A stretch of 64,000 bases of DNA, from contig MKUQ01000043.1 of NCBI GenBank assembly GCA_001898645.1, forward strand, positions 1-64,000, in the 5' to 3' direction. Position numbers and translations under genes: made by a program. The notes below the pieces were generated by a model. The model was not told the DNA's origin. It ran no database searches and was given only the letters and a program-made list of their open reading frames with translations. Source of the stretch: Burkholderiales bacterium 70-64 (GTDB lineage: Bacteria > Pseudomonadota > Gammaproteobacteria > Burkholderiales > Burkholderiaceae_E). Of the stretch, positions 41,231 to 50,843 are shown in pieces. How positions within the stretch are numbered: the stretch's first letter is position 1; every line of letters begins with the position of its first letter.

Positions 41231-41278
41231 CCTTTCCCCCGCCTCTCCTCACCACCTCTCCGCTTTCCCCAAGGCTCG

Positions 41279-41399
41279 GAACGTGTGAAGGAACCTGCTG
41301 CGCGGCCCGATCTCGCGCCTGTGATGCTCGCCGTACCCTGGTACGGCTGCGCTTCTCGGCGCGACCTCGGGCCGCTCGCTACGGTTCCTTCACACGTTC
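41279..41399. repeat. 121-bp imperfect inverted repeat
   Basis: The outer arms, GAACGTGTGAAGGAACC at 41279-41295 and its exact complement at 41383-41399, are perfect over 17 bases. Inside, CGGCCCGA pairs with TCGGGCCG. Further in, TCGCGCC pairs with GGCGCGA, and at the centre GCCGTACC pairs with GGTACGGC across two bases. The whole can fold into one long interrupted stem. It sits between mmsA and sugE and includes the last codons of mmsA. It could be a strong terminator, an mRNA-stabilising stem or a small mobile palindrome. Confidence 0.85.
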
Positions 41400-42979
41400 G
41401 TCGGCATGACGAACTCTGCTCCGCTGCGCACGCCCGCCGGCCAGCGCTGCGTCACCGCCTTCAGTCGCGTGTAGAAGCGCACTCCTTCCGGACCGTGCAT
41501 GTGGTGGTCGCCGAACAGCGACGATTTCCAGCCGCCGAAGGAGTGGAACGCCATCGGCACCGGGATCGGTACGTTGACCCCGACCATGCCCACCTGGGCC
41601 CGGCTGGCGAACTCGCGCGCCGCGTCGCCGTCGCGCGTGAACACCGCGCAGCCGTTGCCGTATTCGTGTGCATCGACCAGCGCCAGCGCCTCGTCGAACG
41701 AGCCCGCGCGCACGATCGAGAGCACCGGCCCGAAGATCTCTTCTCTGTAGATGCGCATCTGCGGCGTCACCCCGTCGAACAGGCAGCCGCCGAGGAAGAA
41801 GCCCTGCTCGTGGCCGGCCACCTCGAGGCCGCGGCCGTCGACCACCAGCTTCGCGCCCTCGGCCACGCCGGTTTCGACATAGCCGCGCACCTTGTCGAGG
41901 TGTTGACGCGTCACCAGCGGGCCCATCTCGGCCTCGGGGTCGGTACCGGGCGCGACGCGGATGCGGGGCACGCGTTCGGCCAGGCGCGCCACGACGCGAT
42001 CGGCGATGGCACCGACCACCACTGCCACCGAGACCGCCATGCAGCGCTCGCCGGCCGAACCGTAGGCGGATCCGATCAGGGCGTCGACCACCTGCTCGAG
42101 GTCGGCATCCGGCAGCACCACCATGTGGTTCTTCGCGCCGCCGAGCGCCTGCACCCGCTTGCCATGGCGCGAGGCCGTCTCGTGGACGTCGCGGGCGATC
42201 GGCGTGGAGCCCACGAAGCTCACCGCCGCCACGGACGGATGCGCGAGCAGCGCATCCACCGCCATCCTGTCGCCCTGCAGCACGTTGAAGACGCCGTCGG
42301 GCAGGCCGGCTTCGCGCAGCAGGCGCGCGATCAGCAGCGAAGCCGACGGGTCGCGCTCGGACGGCTTGAGCACGAAGGTGTTGCCGCACGCCAGCGCCAC
42401 CGGGAACATCCACATGGGCACCATCACCGGGAAGTTGAACGGCGTGATGCCGACGCACACCCCGAGCGGCTGGCGGACCGAGTACAGGTCGATGCCGCTG
42501 CCCACCTGCTCGCTGAACTCGCCCTTGAGCAGCTGCGGGATGCCGCAGGCGAACTCGACCACTTCGAGCCCGCGCGTGACCTCGCCCTGCGCATCGCTGA
42601 ACACCTTGCCGTGCTCGGCGACGATGCAGGCGGCGAGATCGTCGGCATGCCGCTCGACCAGCTCGCGGAAGCGGAACATCACCCGCGCACGCCGCGGCGG
42701 CGGGGTCGCCGCCCAGGCGGGGAACGCCGCGGCCGCAGCCTGCACCGCGGCGTCGGCCTCCGCAGCCGAAGCGAGCACCACCTGGCTCGCCACCCGGCCG
42801 CTGGCCGGATCGAACACCGGCGCGTAGCGGCTGCCGGGCACTGCCGCGGCGACCTCGCCGCCTATCCAGTGGCCGACCAGTGCCGGCGCCTCGGCGGCTG
42901 CGGCCGGCGAGGCCGCGGCGCCGGACGGCATGGCCGCCGGGGAAGAATGGTCGGAACTGCCCACTTGCGCCTCCTTCAT
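41390..42979 (-). CDS. mmsA: CoA-acylating (methyl)malonate-semialdehyde dehydrogenase
   Basis: The 529-residue enzyme converts methylmalonate or malonate semialdehyde to propionyl- or acetyl-CoA with NAD. The MmsA pattern is clear: [66 protein letters not shown], catalytic Cys in [13 protein letters not shown] and the C-terminal [13 protein letters not shown]-like block ([18 protein letters not shown]). An Ala/Pro-rich N-terminal extension of about 30 residues precedes the domain. It diverges from the IclR gene across a clear operator. Confidence 0.92.
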   Translation of the reverse strand: MKEAQVGSSDHSSPAAMPSGAAASPAAAAEAPALVGHWIGGEVAAAVPGSRYAPVFDPASGRVASQVVLASAAEADAAVQAAAAAFPAWAATPPPRRARVMFRFRELVERHADDLAACIVAEHGKVFSDAQGEVTRGLEVVEFACGIPQLLKGEFSEQVGSGIDLYSVRQPLGVCVGITPFNFPVMVPMWMFPVALACGNTFVLKPSERDPSASLLIARLLREAGLPDGVFNVLQGDRMAVDALLAHPSVAAVSFVGSTPIARDVHETASRHGKRVQALGGAKNHMVVLPDADLEQVVDALIGSAYGSAGERCMAVSVAVVVGAIADRVVARLAERVPRIRVAPGTDPEAEMGPLVTRQHLDKVRGYVETGVAEGAKLVVDGRGLEVAGHEQGFFLGGCLFDGVTPQMRIYREEIFGPVLSIVRAGSFDEALALVDAHEYGNGCAVFTRDGDAAREFASRAQVGMVGVNVPIPVPMAFHSFGGWKSSLFGDHHMHGPEGVRFYTRLKAVTQRWPAGVRSGAEFVMPTNV

Positions 42980-43000
42980 TGCTGGCCGACAATAGCGTCG

Positions 43001-43026
43001 TTCAGCAGGCTGAACACATGTTCAGG
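43001..43026. promoter_or_regulatory. Three-half-site operator between mmsA and iclR genes
   Basis: GTTCAG-N4-CTGAAC-N4-GTTCAG gives two overlapping perfect palindromes (43001-43016 and 43011-43026). It lies 22 bases upstream of the mmsA start and covers an ATG at 43018 of the IclR frame. Such spaced inverted half-sites fit an IclR-type dimer or tetramer. Control of both divergent genes by the adjacent regulator is inferred. Confidence 0.75.
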
Positions 43027-43059
43027 GCTTTGAATTCGAGTGTAGCGCCCGCCGCTCCG

Positions 43060-43875
43060 ATGTCAACCCGGCCGATCGAAAGAACGAAACCCGCCCCGCC
43101 GCTGGTGCCGGCGGTCGAGCGCGCGGTGCGCCTGCTCGATCATCTCGCCGGCCTGCGCAGCCCGCAACCGCAGGCCGAGCTCTCGCGCACCCTGGGCCTG
43201 CCCAAAAGCAGCCTGCACGGGCTGCTGCGCACGCTGGTCGCGCTGGGCGTGGCAGCACGCAACGAACGCGGCGAATACGCGCTCGGCGCGCGGGCGCTGC
43301 AGTGGGCCAGCGCCTTCGAGCGGCAGTCGGACGTCGTCGCGGCATTCCACGCCCTCGCTTCCCGTGTGTCGGCGCTGGGCGAGGAAACGATCATGCTGGC
43401 GGTGCTCCACGACGCCGACGTGCAGTATCTCGCCTGCCGCCCCGGCACTCGTGCGCTGGCGGTGAACTTCCGCGTCGGCGGCCGCTTCCCGGCCCACTGC
43501 ACGTCGACCGGCAAGGCCATGCTCGCCACCCTGCCGGCCGAGCGGGTGCGCGCGCTGCTCGGCCGCGGCGCCTTGCCGCGCCTGACGCGCCGCAGCGTCG
43601 GCTCGGTGGCCGCGCTGATGCGCCAGCTCGACGACTGCCGGCAGCGCGGCTACACCGTGGACGACGAGGAGATGGCCGAGGGCATGCACTGCTTCGGCGC
43701 GCCGGTGTTCGCCGCCGGCCGCGATGAGGCGGTGGCGGCCGTCGCCGTGAGCCTGATCAAGGCCTCCACCACCCCACGCCGGCGCGACGAGGCGATCGCG
43801 GCCATCGGGGAGCTGGCCGCCCTGATCTCGGAGCGCCTCGGCGCCCGGCCCGCTCCCATCCGGACAAGCCCATGA
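43060..43875 (+). CDS. IclR-family transcription regulator (mmsA-linked)
   Basis: The 271-residue regulator has an N-terminal winged helix (LSRTLGLPKSSLHGLLRTL) and a C-terminal effector domain with FPAHCTSTGKAMLATLP and RGYTVDDEEMAEGMHCFGAP, all typical of IclR. An upstream in-frame ATG (43018) lies within the operator, so 43060 is preferred, though no strong ribosome-binding site is seen. It diverges from mmsA and overlaps the PdxA-like gene (ATGA). Confidence 0.9.
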   Translation: MSTRPIERTKPAPPLVPAVERAVRLLDHLAGLRSPQPQAELSRTLGLPKSSLHGLLRTLVALGVAARNERGEYALGARALQWASAFERQSDVVAAFHALASRVSALGEETIMLAVLHDADVQYLACRPGTRALAVNFRVGGRFPAHCTSTGKAMLATLPAERVRALLGRGALPRLTRRSVGSVAALMRQLDDCRQRGYTVDDEEMAEGMHCFGAPVFAAGRDEAVAAVAVSLIKASTTPRRRDEAIAAIGELAALISERLGARPAPIRTSP

Positions 43876-44861
43876 CCATGGCCCCTCGCCCCTCCGGCCC
43901 GAGCCGCCCCATTGCGCTCACCATGGGCGATGCCTGCGGCATCGGCCCCGAGATCGTGCTCAAGGCCTGCGCCGAACGCTCGACCGTCACGCCGCTGCGC
44001 GTCATCGGCGATTCGGCGCTGCTGGCCCGCGAAGCCGCGCGGCTGGGCCTGCCGCTGCCGCGCGACATCGAGTCGATCGTGCAGCTGCCGGCCGACCTGC
44101 CGGTCGGGCGCGTCGACGCGCGCGCCGGCGACGCGGCCTGGCGCTGCATCGTGCGGGCGGCCGAGCTGGCCCTGCGCGGCGAGGTGCGCGCGATCGTCAC
44201 CGCGCCGATCGCCAAGGAAGCGCTGCATGCGGCCGGCCATCGCGTCCCGGGCCATACCGAGCTGCTGGCCGAGCTGGCCGGCGGGGTGGCGGTGCGCATG
44301 ATGCTGGCCAATGCCGAGCTGCGCACGGTGCTGGTGTCGATCCATCTGCCGCTGCGCGAGGCGCTCGAGCAGGTCACCTTCGAGAATGTCCTGGAGACGA
44401 TAGTCATCACTCACACCGCGCTTCGGCGCGCCGGCATGGCTCGCCCGCGGATCGCCGTGGCGGGGCTCAACCCCCATGCCGGGGAGGCGGGGCTGTTCGG
44501 CCGCGAGGAGATCGACGTGATCGCGCCCGCCGTCGCGGAAGCCCGCCTGCGCGATATCGAAGTGAGCGGCCCCTTCCCGCCAGACACCGTGTTCATGCGC
44601 GCCCGTGGGCTGCAGACGTTCGACGTGGTGGTGGCGATGTACCACGACCAGGGGCTCATCCCGGTGAAGTATCTGGGCATCGACGACGGGGTCAACGTCA
44701 CCCTGGGGCTGCCCTTCGTGCGTACCAGCCCCGACCACGGCACCGCCTTCGACATCGCCGGACGCACCACCCCCGAGGGGCACGGCCTGGCCGATGCGCG
44801 CAGCCTGATCGCCGCCATCCGGCAGGCCGAGGCGCTCAGCGCCGCGGCCGGCTCGGCCTGA
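43872..44861 (+). CDS. PdxA-like 4-hydroxythreonine-4-phosphate dehydrogenase family protein
   Basis: The 329-residue NAD-dependent dehydrogenase has LTMGDACGIGPEIVLKA, VTAPIAKEALHAAG, metal ligands in PGHTELLAELAG, MYHDQGLIPVKYLG and SPDHGTAFDIAG. Location next to an IclR regulator rather than beside ksgA/surA suggests a PdxA2-type enzyme acting on a sugar-acid phosphate such as 4-phospho-threonate or -erythronate. The usual DUF1537 kinase partner is not in the window. It could still be the vitamin B6 enzyme. Confidence 0.85.
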   Translation: MTMAPRPSGPSRPIALTMGDACGIGPEIVLKACAERSTVTPLRVIGDSALLAREAARLGLPLPRDIESIVQLPADLPVGRVDARAGDAAWRCIVRAAELALRGEVRAIVTAPIAKEALHAAGHRVPGHTELLAELAGGVAVRMMLANAELRTVLVSIHLPLREALEQVTFENVLETIVITHTALRRAGMARPRIAVAGLNPHAGEAGLFGREEIDVIAPAVAEARLRDIEVSGPFPPDTVFMRARGLQTFDVVVAMYHDQGLIPVKYLGIDDGVNVTLGLPFVRTSPDHGTAFDIAGRTTPEGHGLADARSLIAAIRQAEALSAAAGSA

Positions 44862-44907
44862 GCACCCGGCCCGCAGCCGGCCGCCCGAACCGCAAGCAAG
44901 CGCTCAC

Positions 44908-45585
44908 ATGCTGCTGGAAGGCTTGCCGCCGGGCCTGCTCTGGCTCGCCGACGCCCTCGCCCTGGTCCTGGTCGTCGACGCGGCACGCCGTGCCGCCTGG
45001 GAAGCCCCGCTGCGCGAGCACCTGCTGTGGGCACTCGCTACCGCGGCGATCCTGCTCGCCCGCCAGATGACGATCACCCTGCCCGATGGGCTCAGGCTGC
45101 AGTACATCGGGGCGGCGTGGCTGACGCTGCTGCTGGGATATCCCCGCGCCGTGCTGTCGATGACCGTGATCACGCTCGCCCAGGCCGCCCACTTGGGCCT
45201 GCCGATGGGCACGCAGGGCTTCCCCCTGCTGCTGCTGGGCATCGCCCCCGCTTGGCTGATCTGGCTGATCACGCGCGCCTGCCGCCGCTGGCTGCCGGCC
45301 AACCTGTTCGTGTTCCTGCTCGGGGCGGGGTTCCTGGGCCTGTTCGCCGCCTACGCGCTGCCTCTGCTGGCCGCCGCCGCCCTGGTCACGTTCGCCCTGC
45401 CGGATGCCGCCGGCGCGCCCGGACCGGCGCTCGCCGCCGACTACTGGGGCCTGATGCTGCCCTACGCGCTGCTGCTCGCCAGCGGAGAAGCCTGGCTCGA
45501 AGGCATGCTCACGACGCTGCTGGTGGTGTTCGCCCCGGGAGCCGTGCGCCTGTTCGACGAGCGCCACTACCTGGGCAGGCGCTGA
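44908..45585 (+). CDS. CbiM-like predicted membrane protein
   Basis: The 225-residue polytopic protein has about six hydrophobic segments and the block LPDGLRLQYIGAAWLTLLLG, seen in a conserved family distantly related to CbiM/ECF-type permease components. It lacks the N-terminal His-rich metal site of true CbiM (starts MLLEGLPPG). No ATPase or CbiN partner is adjacent. It could be a metal or vitamin transporter subunit; the role is unproven. It starts 46 bases after the PdxA-like stop. Confidence 0.65.
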   Translation: MLLEGLPPGLLWLADALALVLVVDAARRAAWEAPLREHLLWALATAAILLARQMTITLPDGLRLQYIGAAWLTLLLGYPRAVLSMTVITLAQAAHLGLPMGTQGFPLLLLGIAPAWLIWLITRACRRWLPANLFVFLLGAGFLGLFAAYALPLLAAAALVTFALPDAAGAPGPALAADYWGLMLPYALLLASGEAWLEGMLTTLLVVFAPGAVRLFDERHYLGRR

Positions 45586-45644
45586 GCCCGGCGGCACAGA
45601 CGGGCATCACGGCCGCCCGCTGCTGCCGACGGATCCCGGCTGCC

Positions 45645-45685
45645 CACGCCCCGCTGGTCACGCCCCGCTGGTCACGCCGCTGCTG
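45645..45685. repeat. 14-bp tandem repeat between convergent genes
   Basis: CACGCCCCGCTGGT occurs twice in tandem (45645-45658, 45659-45672), with a third partial copy to 45685. It lies in the 101-bp space between the convergent CbiM-like and pckG genes, right at the pckG stop. No function is evident. Confidence 0.8.
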
Positions 45686-45686
45686 C

Positions 45687-47633
45687 TCAAGCCGCCGCAC
45701 GACCCTCGGTCTGCAGCCGCTCCTCCAGCTGCGCCTTCACCGCGCGCAGCGCGCGCGGCAGGCGCGGGGCCAGACGCTCGAAGAGCTCCTCGTGCAGCGC
45801 GAGCTCCTGCACCCAGGCAGCCTTGTCGATCGACGAAATCTTGGCGTAGTCGGCCGGGTTGAAATCGAGCCCGCTCCAGCTCAGGTCGCCATGTCGCGGC
45901 GAGGTGCCGAAGACGTGCTCGACCCCTTCGGCGCGGCCTTCGAGGCGGTCGATCATCCACTTCAGCACGCGCATGTTCTCGCCGAAACCCGGCCACACGA
46001 ACTTGCCGTTCTCATCGGTACGGAACCAGTTGACGCAGAAGATCTTCGGCAGCTTCGCCCCGCCCGCCTGCAGGCGATGCCCGAGGTCGAGCCAGTGGGC
46101 GAAGTAGTCGGCCATGTTGTAGCCGCAGAACGGCAGCATGGCGAACGGGTCGCGGCGCACGACGCCGGTGGCGCCGGCCTGCGCGGCGGTGGTCTCGGAA
46201 CCCATGGTGGCAGCCATGTAGACGCCCTCGACCCAGTCGCGCGCCTCGGTGACCAGCGGCACGGTGGTCGAACGCCGCCCGCCGAAGATGAAGGCGTCGA
46301 TCGGCACGCCGTCGACGCTGTCCCAGCGCGGATCGATCGACGGGCACTGCGCGATCGACACCGTGAAGCGGGAATTGGGATGCGCGGCCTTGCGCCCGGC
46401 CTTGCCGTCGGCCGGCGTCCAGTCGCGGCCCTGCCAGTCGATGAGATGCGCCGGCGGCTCCGACAGCCCTTCCCACCAGACGTCGCCGTCGTCGGTGAGC
46501 GCCACGTTGGTGAAGATGGTGTTCTCGCTCAGGGTGGCGAGGCAGTTCGGGTTGGTCTTCCAGCTGGTGCCCGGGGCCACGCCGAAGAAGCCGGCCTCCG
46601 GGTTGATCGCATAGAGGCGGCCGTCGGAATGCGGCTTGATCCAGGCGATGTCGTCGCCGATGGTGGTCACCTTCCAGCCCTCGAAGGCCTTGGGCGGCAC
46701 CAGCATCGCGAAATTGGTCTTGCCGCAGGCCGACGGGAATGCCGCCGCGACGTGGTATTTGCGCCCCTCGGGGGAAGTGACGCCGAGGATCAGCATGTGC
46801 TCGGCCAGCCAGCCGATGCCTCCGGACTGCACGTCCTGGCGGCCCATGTTGGAGGCGATGCGCAGGGCGAAGCACTTCTTGCCGAGCAGCGCGTTGCCGC
46901 CGTAGCCCGAGCCGTACGACCAGATCTCGCGCGTTTCCGGGAAGTGCACGATGTACTTGGTCGGACTGCACGGCCACGGCACGTCGGCCTCGCCCGCGGC
47001 CAGCGGCTTGCCGACCGAGTGCACGCAGGGCACGAAGCCGCCGTCCTCGCCGAGGATGTCGTACACCGTGCGGCCCATGCGGGTCATGATGCGCATGCTC
47101 ACCGCCACGTAGGGGCTGTCGGTGAGCTCGATGCCCACGTGCGCGATGTGGCTGCCCAGCGGACCCATCGAGAACGGCACCACGTACAGGGTGCGCCCGC
47201 GCATGCAGCCCTCGAACAGGCCGCGCAGCGTGGCGCGCATCTCGCGGGGCTCGACCCAGTTGTTGGTCGGCCCGGCGTCCTCGCGCTTCTCCGGGCAGAT
47301 GAAGGTGCGATCCTCGACCCGCGCCACGTCGCCGGGGTCCGACAGCGCGAGGAAGGAGTTCGGTCGCTTGGCCGGGTTGAGCCGGCGCAGGGTGCCGGCC
47401 CCGACCATCTGCTCGCACAGCCGGTCGTACTCCTCCTGGGAGCCGTCGCACCAGTGGATGCGGTCGGGCTGCGCGAGCGCCGCGATGGCGGCCACCCACT
47501 CGAGCAGGCGGGCATGGCGCACCCAGGCGGGCGCATCGAGCCCCTGCACGGCGGCCCCGGCGCCGGCGTCCGGAGTAGGGGGAACGGAACGTGCCGACGC
47601 GGTCATCGCCGCCTGCGCTCGAGCGTGGGACAT
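45687..47633 (-). CDS. pckG: Phosphoenolpyruvate carboxykinase (GTP)
   Basis: The 648-residue GTP-type PEPCK converts oxaloacetate to PEP for gluconeogenesis. Key segments are [20 protein letters not shown], the kinase-1 P-loop [14 protein letters not shown], the GDDIAW metal site and [12 protein letters not shown]. The last of these includes an Arg that contacts nucleotide in the family. Length is normal apart from an N-terminal extension of about 30 Ala-rich residues. A GGAGG ribosome-binding site precedes the ATG at 47633. Confidence 0.97.
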   Translation of the reverse strand: MSHARAQAAMTASARSVPPTPDAGAGAAVQGLDAPAWVRHARLLEWVAAIAALAQPDRIHWCDGSQEEYDRLCEQMVGAGTLRRLNPAKRPNSFLALSDPGDVARVEDRTFICPEKREDAGPTNNWVEPREMRATLRGLFEGCMRGRTLYVVPFSMGPLGSHIAHVGIELTDSPYVAVSMRIMTRMGRTVYDILGEDGGFVPCVHSVGKPLAAGEADVPWPCSPTKYIVHFPETREIWSYGSGYGGNALLGKKCFALRIASNMGRQDVQSGGIGWLAEHMLILGVTSPEGRKYHVAAAFPSACGKTNFAMLVPPKAFEGWKVTTIGDDIAWIKPHSDGRLYAINPEAGFFGVAPGTSWKTNPNCLATLSENTIFTNVALTDDGDVWWEGLSEPPAHLIDWQGRDWTPADGKAGRKAAHPNSRFTVSIAQCPSIDPRWDSVDGVPIDAFIFGGRRSTTVPLVTEARDWVEGVYMAATMGSETTAAQAGATGVVRRDPFAMLPFCGYNMADYFAHWLDLGHRLQAGGAKLPKIFCVNWFRTDENGKFVWPGFGENMRVLKWMIDRLEGRAEGVEHVFGTSPRHGDLSWSGLDFNPADYAKISSIDKAAWVQELALHEELFERLAPRLPRALRAVKAQLEERLQTEGRAAA

Positions 47634-47996
47634 GGACTAACCTCCGTGATGTGCAACCGGGTGCCACGGCGCCGGTCCCGGCTCGGGCCGGGCCACGCGC
47701 CCGCCCGCCGCCTCGGGCAGCGAGCCTGCTGTGCGAATTCGTGCGACTGCTTCGGCATGTTTCGTCCGCCGGCCCTGGCCCGGATCGCTCGTCTGCATCC
47801 GTGGACCGGCTCGAAATCCGGCGCCGGCCTCCCTGCCACGGCGGGGGGTCCGAGTGTACACCCTGCCCGGCGGGGCTGGCCGTGACGAAAGTTCAGCCCG
47901 GCGCCGGTGCGCCGAAGACGTCTCCGGCATCGCTGCGGGCAGGCGACCGCGCAGCCCGATCGTCACACCGCGGCGGCGACCGGGGCGGCTCTCATC
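47634..47996. other. 363-bp intergenic region between xsc and pckG
   Basis: Both genes are on the minus strand. The region holds the pckG ribosome-binding site at its left end and GC-rich sequence with short inverted repeats after the xsc stop. Frames across it are shadows without similarity. A pckG promoter and an xsc terminator are expected, but I cannot define either. Confidence 0.5.
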
Positions 47997-49805
47997 TCAG
48001 ACGTAGTTCTTGTACTTCTCGAGGAACCGCACCGGCCTGGACAGCGCGTCGCGCCGGAACGGATCGCCCAGCTCGCGGGTGCACATGATCTCGACCACGC
48101 AGGTCTTGCCCTGGTTCATCTGCATGTCGACCGCCTGCTTCAGCGCCGTGCCAACGTCCTCCAGCTTGTCGACCACGATGCCCTCGGCGCCCATCGCCTT
48201 CGCGATGCCCGCGAAGCTCGGGCTGTCGAGCTCGCCGGCCACGAAGCGGCGGTCGTAGAAGTCGACCTGGTTCTTCTTCTCGGCGCCCCACTGGCGGTTG
48301 TGGAACACCACTGCGGTCACCGGGATGTCGTGGCGCACGCAGGTCATGATCTCGGTCATGCTCATGGCCCACGCGCCGTCGCCCGCGTACGCGATCGCGG
48401 GCCGATGCGGCGCGGCCACCTTGGCGCCGATGACGGTGGGCAGCGCGTAGCCGCAGTTGCCGAAGCTCATCGGCGCGAGGAAGCTGCGCGGCTCCTCGAA
48501 GCGCAGGTAGCTGTTGGCCACCGAGTTGATGTTGCCGATGTCGGTGGACACCATCACATGCGCCGGCATCGCGCGCTCGAGCTCGCGCAGCACCTGGCGC
48601 GGATGCAGCCAGCCGCCGCCTTCGCGCCTGGCCTCCTCGATCATGTCGAGGCTGTACGGGTCGCGCTCGTGCGTCCACTCGGCGAGCTCCTTCTCCCACG
48701 CGGCCTTCTCGCCGGCGATCTCCTGCGCGCGCGCGGCCTTGGTCGCGTCGCAGGCGAGCTTGCGGCCGGCCAGGCGCTGCGACAGCGCGGCCGCGGCCGC
48801 CTTCGCGTCGCCGCAGATGCCGACCGAGATCTTCTTCACCAGCCCGAGCATCCTGTGGTCGGCGTCGATCTGGATGATCTTCGCGTCCTGCGGCCAGTAG
48901 TCCATGCCGTGCTGCGGCAACGTGCCGAACGGTCCCAGCCGCGAGCCCAGCGCCACCACCACGTCGGCGCGCGCGATCAGCTTCATCGCCGCCTTGGAGC
49001 CCTGGTAGCCGAGCGGGCCGCACCACAGCGGGTGGCTGGCCGGGAACGAGTCGTTGTGCAGGTAGCTGTTGACCACCGGCGCGCCGAGCCGCTCGGCCAG
49101 CGCCTTGCATTCCTCGACGCCGTCGGCCATGACCACGCCGCCGCCGGAGATGATGACCGGGAACTTCGCCTGCGCCAGCAGCTCAGCCGCCTCGTTCAGG
49201 CTCTTCTCGCCGCCCGGGCCGCGGTCGAGCCGCTGCGGCTGCGGGATCTCGCACTGGATCTCGCCGTAGAAGTAGTCGCGCGGGATGTTCAGCTGCGTCG
49301 GGCCGATCTCGCTCAGCGCGCGGTCGAAGCAGCGGGCGGTGTACTCGGCCATCCGCTTCGGGTTGTTCACGTGCCCCTGGTACTTGGTGAACTCCTGGAA
49401 CATCGGCAGCTGGTTGGCTTCCTGGAAGCCGCCCAGGCCCATGCCCATCGTGCCGGTCTCCGGCGTGACGATCACCACCGGGCTGTGCGCCCAGTAGGCG
49501 GCGGCGATCGCGGTCACGCAGTTGCTGATGCCGGGGCCGTTCTGGCCGATCACCACGCCATGGCGGCCGGACACGCGCGCGTAGCCGTCGGCCATGTGGC
49601 CGGCGCCCTGCTCGTGCACCACGGGGACCAGGCGGATGCCCGCGGGCGCGAAGATGTCCATCGCGTCCATGAAGGCCGAACCCATGATGCCGAAGATCTC
49701 GGTCACGCCGTTGGCGACCAGGGTCTCGACGAACGCCTCGGACGGGGTCATCTTCTGCACGCCGCTGACCACGGTGCGGGCGGCGATGGGGGGCTGCTTG
49801 CTCAT
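47997..49805 (-). CDS. xsc: Sulfoacetaldehyde acetyltransferase
   Basis: The 602-residue ThDP enzyme converts sulfoacetaldehyde and phosphate to acetyl phosphate and sulfite. It carries the ThDP-activating Glu in PVVHEQGAGHMADGYARVSG and the ThDP/Mg motif YAGDGAWAMSMTEIMTCVR. The Xsc-typical N-terminus is KMTPSEAFVETLVANGVTEI, and the C-terminus is LSRPVRFLEKYKNYV. The usual pta phosphotransacetylase and taurine or isethionate genes are not adjacent. It diverges from an IclR regulator. Confidence 0.9.
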   Translation of the reverse strand: MSKQPPIAARTVVSGVQKMTPSEAFVETLVANGVTEIFGIMGSAFMDAMDIFAPAGIRLVPVVHEQGAGHMADGYARVSGRHGVVIGQNGPGISNCVTAIAAAYWAHSPVVIVTPETGTMGMGLGGFQEANQLPMFQEFTKYQGHVNNPKRMAEYTARCFDRALSEIGPTQLNIPRDYFYGEIQCEIPQPQRLDRGPGGEKSLNEAAELLAQAKFPVIISGGGVVMADGVEECKALAERLGAPVVNSYLHNDSFPASHPLWCGPLGYQGSKAAMKLIARADVVVALGSRLGPFGTLPQHGMDYWPQDAKIIQIDADHRMLGLVKKISVGICGDAKAAAAALSQRLAGRKLACDATKAARAQEIAGEKAAWEKELAEWTHERDPYSLDMIEEARREGGGWLHPRQVLRELERAMPAHVMVSTDIGNINSVANSYLRFEEPRSFLAPMSFGNCGYALPTVIGAKVAAPHRPAIAYAGDGAWAMSMTEIMTCVRHDIPVTAVVFHNRQWGAEKKNQVDFYDRRFVAGELDSPSFAGIAKAMGAEGIVVDKLEDVGTALKQAVDMQMNQGKTCVVEIMCTRELGDPFRRDALSRPVRFLEKYKNYV

Positions 49806-49911
49806 GCGACGGTTCTCCCGGTGGATTCGGTATCACGGCATCCTAGCGCAACGTCCCGGAAATCGATACGTACCATACCAATAATCGGAACGCAGCCGCT
49901 ATCATCCGGGC

Positions 49912-50736
49912 ATGAAGATCGTCCACGCACTGAAACCGCCTCCCGCCGAGCTCGACGGCGACACGCCCGGGATGCGGCTGATCTCGCTGCTCGAGGTGAT
50001 CGCCGCACGCGACCAGCTGGTATCGCTGCAGGGGCTGGTCGAAGAGACCGGGCTGCCCAAGCCGACGCTGCACCGCATGCTGCAGCAGCTCGAGAGCGCC
50101 GGCCTGCTGCAGCGCGAGGGCGACGGCCGCCACTACGGAACCGGCGTACGCCTGCGCCGGCTGGCGGAGAACCTGCTGCTCAACGACAGCCGGCACGGCG
50201 CACGCCACATGGTGCTGCGCGCGCTGGTCGAGGAGGTCGGCGAGAGCTGCAACCTGACCGCGCTGTCCGGCAGCGAAGTGGTCTATCTCGACCGGGTCGA
50301 GACGCCGGCGCCGCTGCGCTTCTACCTGCATCCCGGCTCGCGGGTGCCGGTGCACTGCTCGGCCAGCGGCAAGATGATTCTGTCGCAGATGACCGCGGCC
50401 CAGCGCCGCCGGCTGCTGGCGCACGCCCCGCTCGAACGCTACACGCCGGCCACGCTCACCGACCCGGCCCGCATCGAGAAGGAGCTCGCGCGCGTACGGC
50501 GCGACGGCTACGCGATCGACAACGAGGAGTTCCTGCCCGGCCTGCTGTGCGTGGCCGTGCTGGTGCCTGCGCAGGGCAGACCGTCGAACCTGTGCGTGGC
50601 CGTCCAGGCACCGAGCATCCGCCTCTCGCGGCGACAGGCGCTGGCACTGCTGCCCGCGCTGCGGCGCACCGCGGCGGCGATCGCCGACATCGACGCGACG
50701 CCGCGTCGTCTGTCAGGAGAAATGCCCCGTCGATGA
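49912..50736 (+). CDS. IclR-family transcription regulator (xsc-linked)
   Basis: The 274-residue regulator has the winged helix LVEETGLPKPTLHRMLQQL and an effector domain with VPVHCSASGKMILSQM and RRDGYAIDNEEFLPGLLCVAV. It diverges from xsc across 106 bases that include an AT-richer stretch (49862-49888), a probable promoter/operator. It likely controls xsc in response to a sulfonate-derived metabolite, an inference from position. Confidence 0.9.
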   Translation: MKIVHALKPPPAELDGDTPGMRLISLLEVIAARDQLVSLQGLVEETGLPKPTLHRMLQQLESAGLLQREGDGRHYGTGVRLRRLAENLLLNDSRHGARHMVLRALVEEVGESCNLTALSGSEVVYLDRVETPAPLRFYLHPGSRVPVHCSASGKMILSQMTAAQRRRLLAHAPLERYTPATLTDPARIEKELARVRRDGYAIDNEEFLPGLLCVAVLVPAQGRPSNLCVAVQAPSIRLSRRQALALLPALRRTAAAIADIDATPRRLSGEMPRR

Positions 50737-50843
50737 CGAAAGCGGTAGGGCAGGCTGGCCGTGCGTCGATAGCATCGGTACAGCGTGCCGGCCGGATACC
50801 CGGCACGACGACACCGCCATCCGTTCTGGGGTAGATTAGTGTC

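Noticed and set aside
41231-41278. Guanidine riboswitch upstream of the SugE-type gene
   Set aside because: The short purine-rich leader lacks a recognisable guanidine-I core or paired ACGR-loop hairpins.
45027-47885. Plus-strand frame of 952 codons across pckG
   Set aside because: Antisense to canonical pckG, with no recognisable domain.
49361-49378. CACGTG-containing parS-like sequence inside xsc
   Set aside because: Half-site spacing is wrong and the right half lacks GGAACA; chance occurrence in coding DNA.
47907-50834. Plus-strand frame of 975 codons across xsc and the IclR gene
   Set aside because: Antisense to xsc, then an out-of-frame shadow of the regulator.
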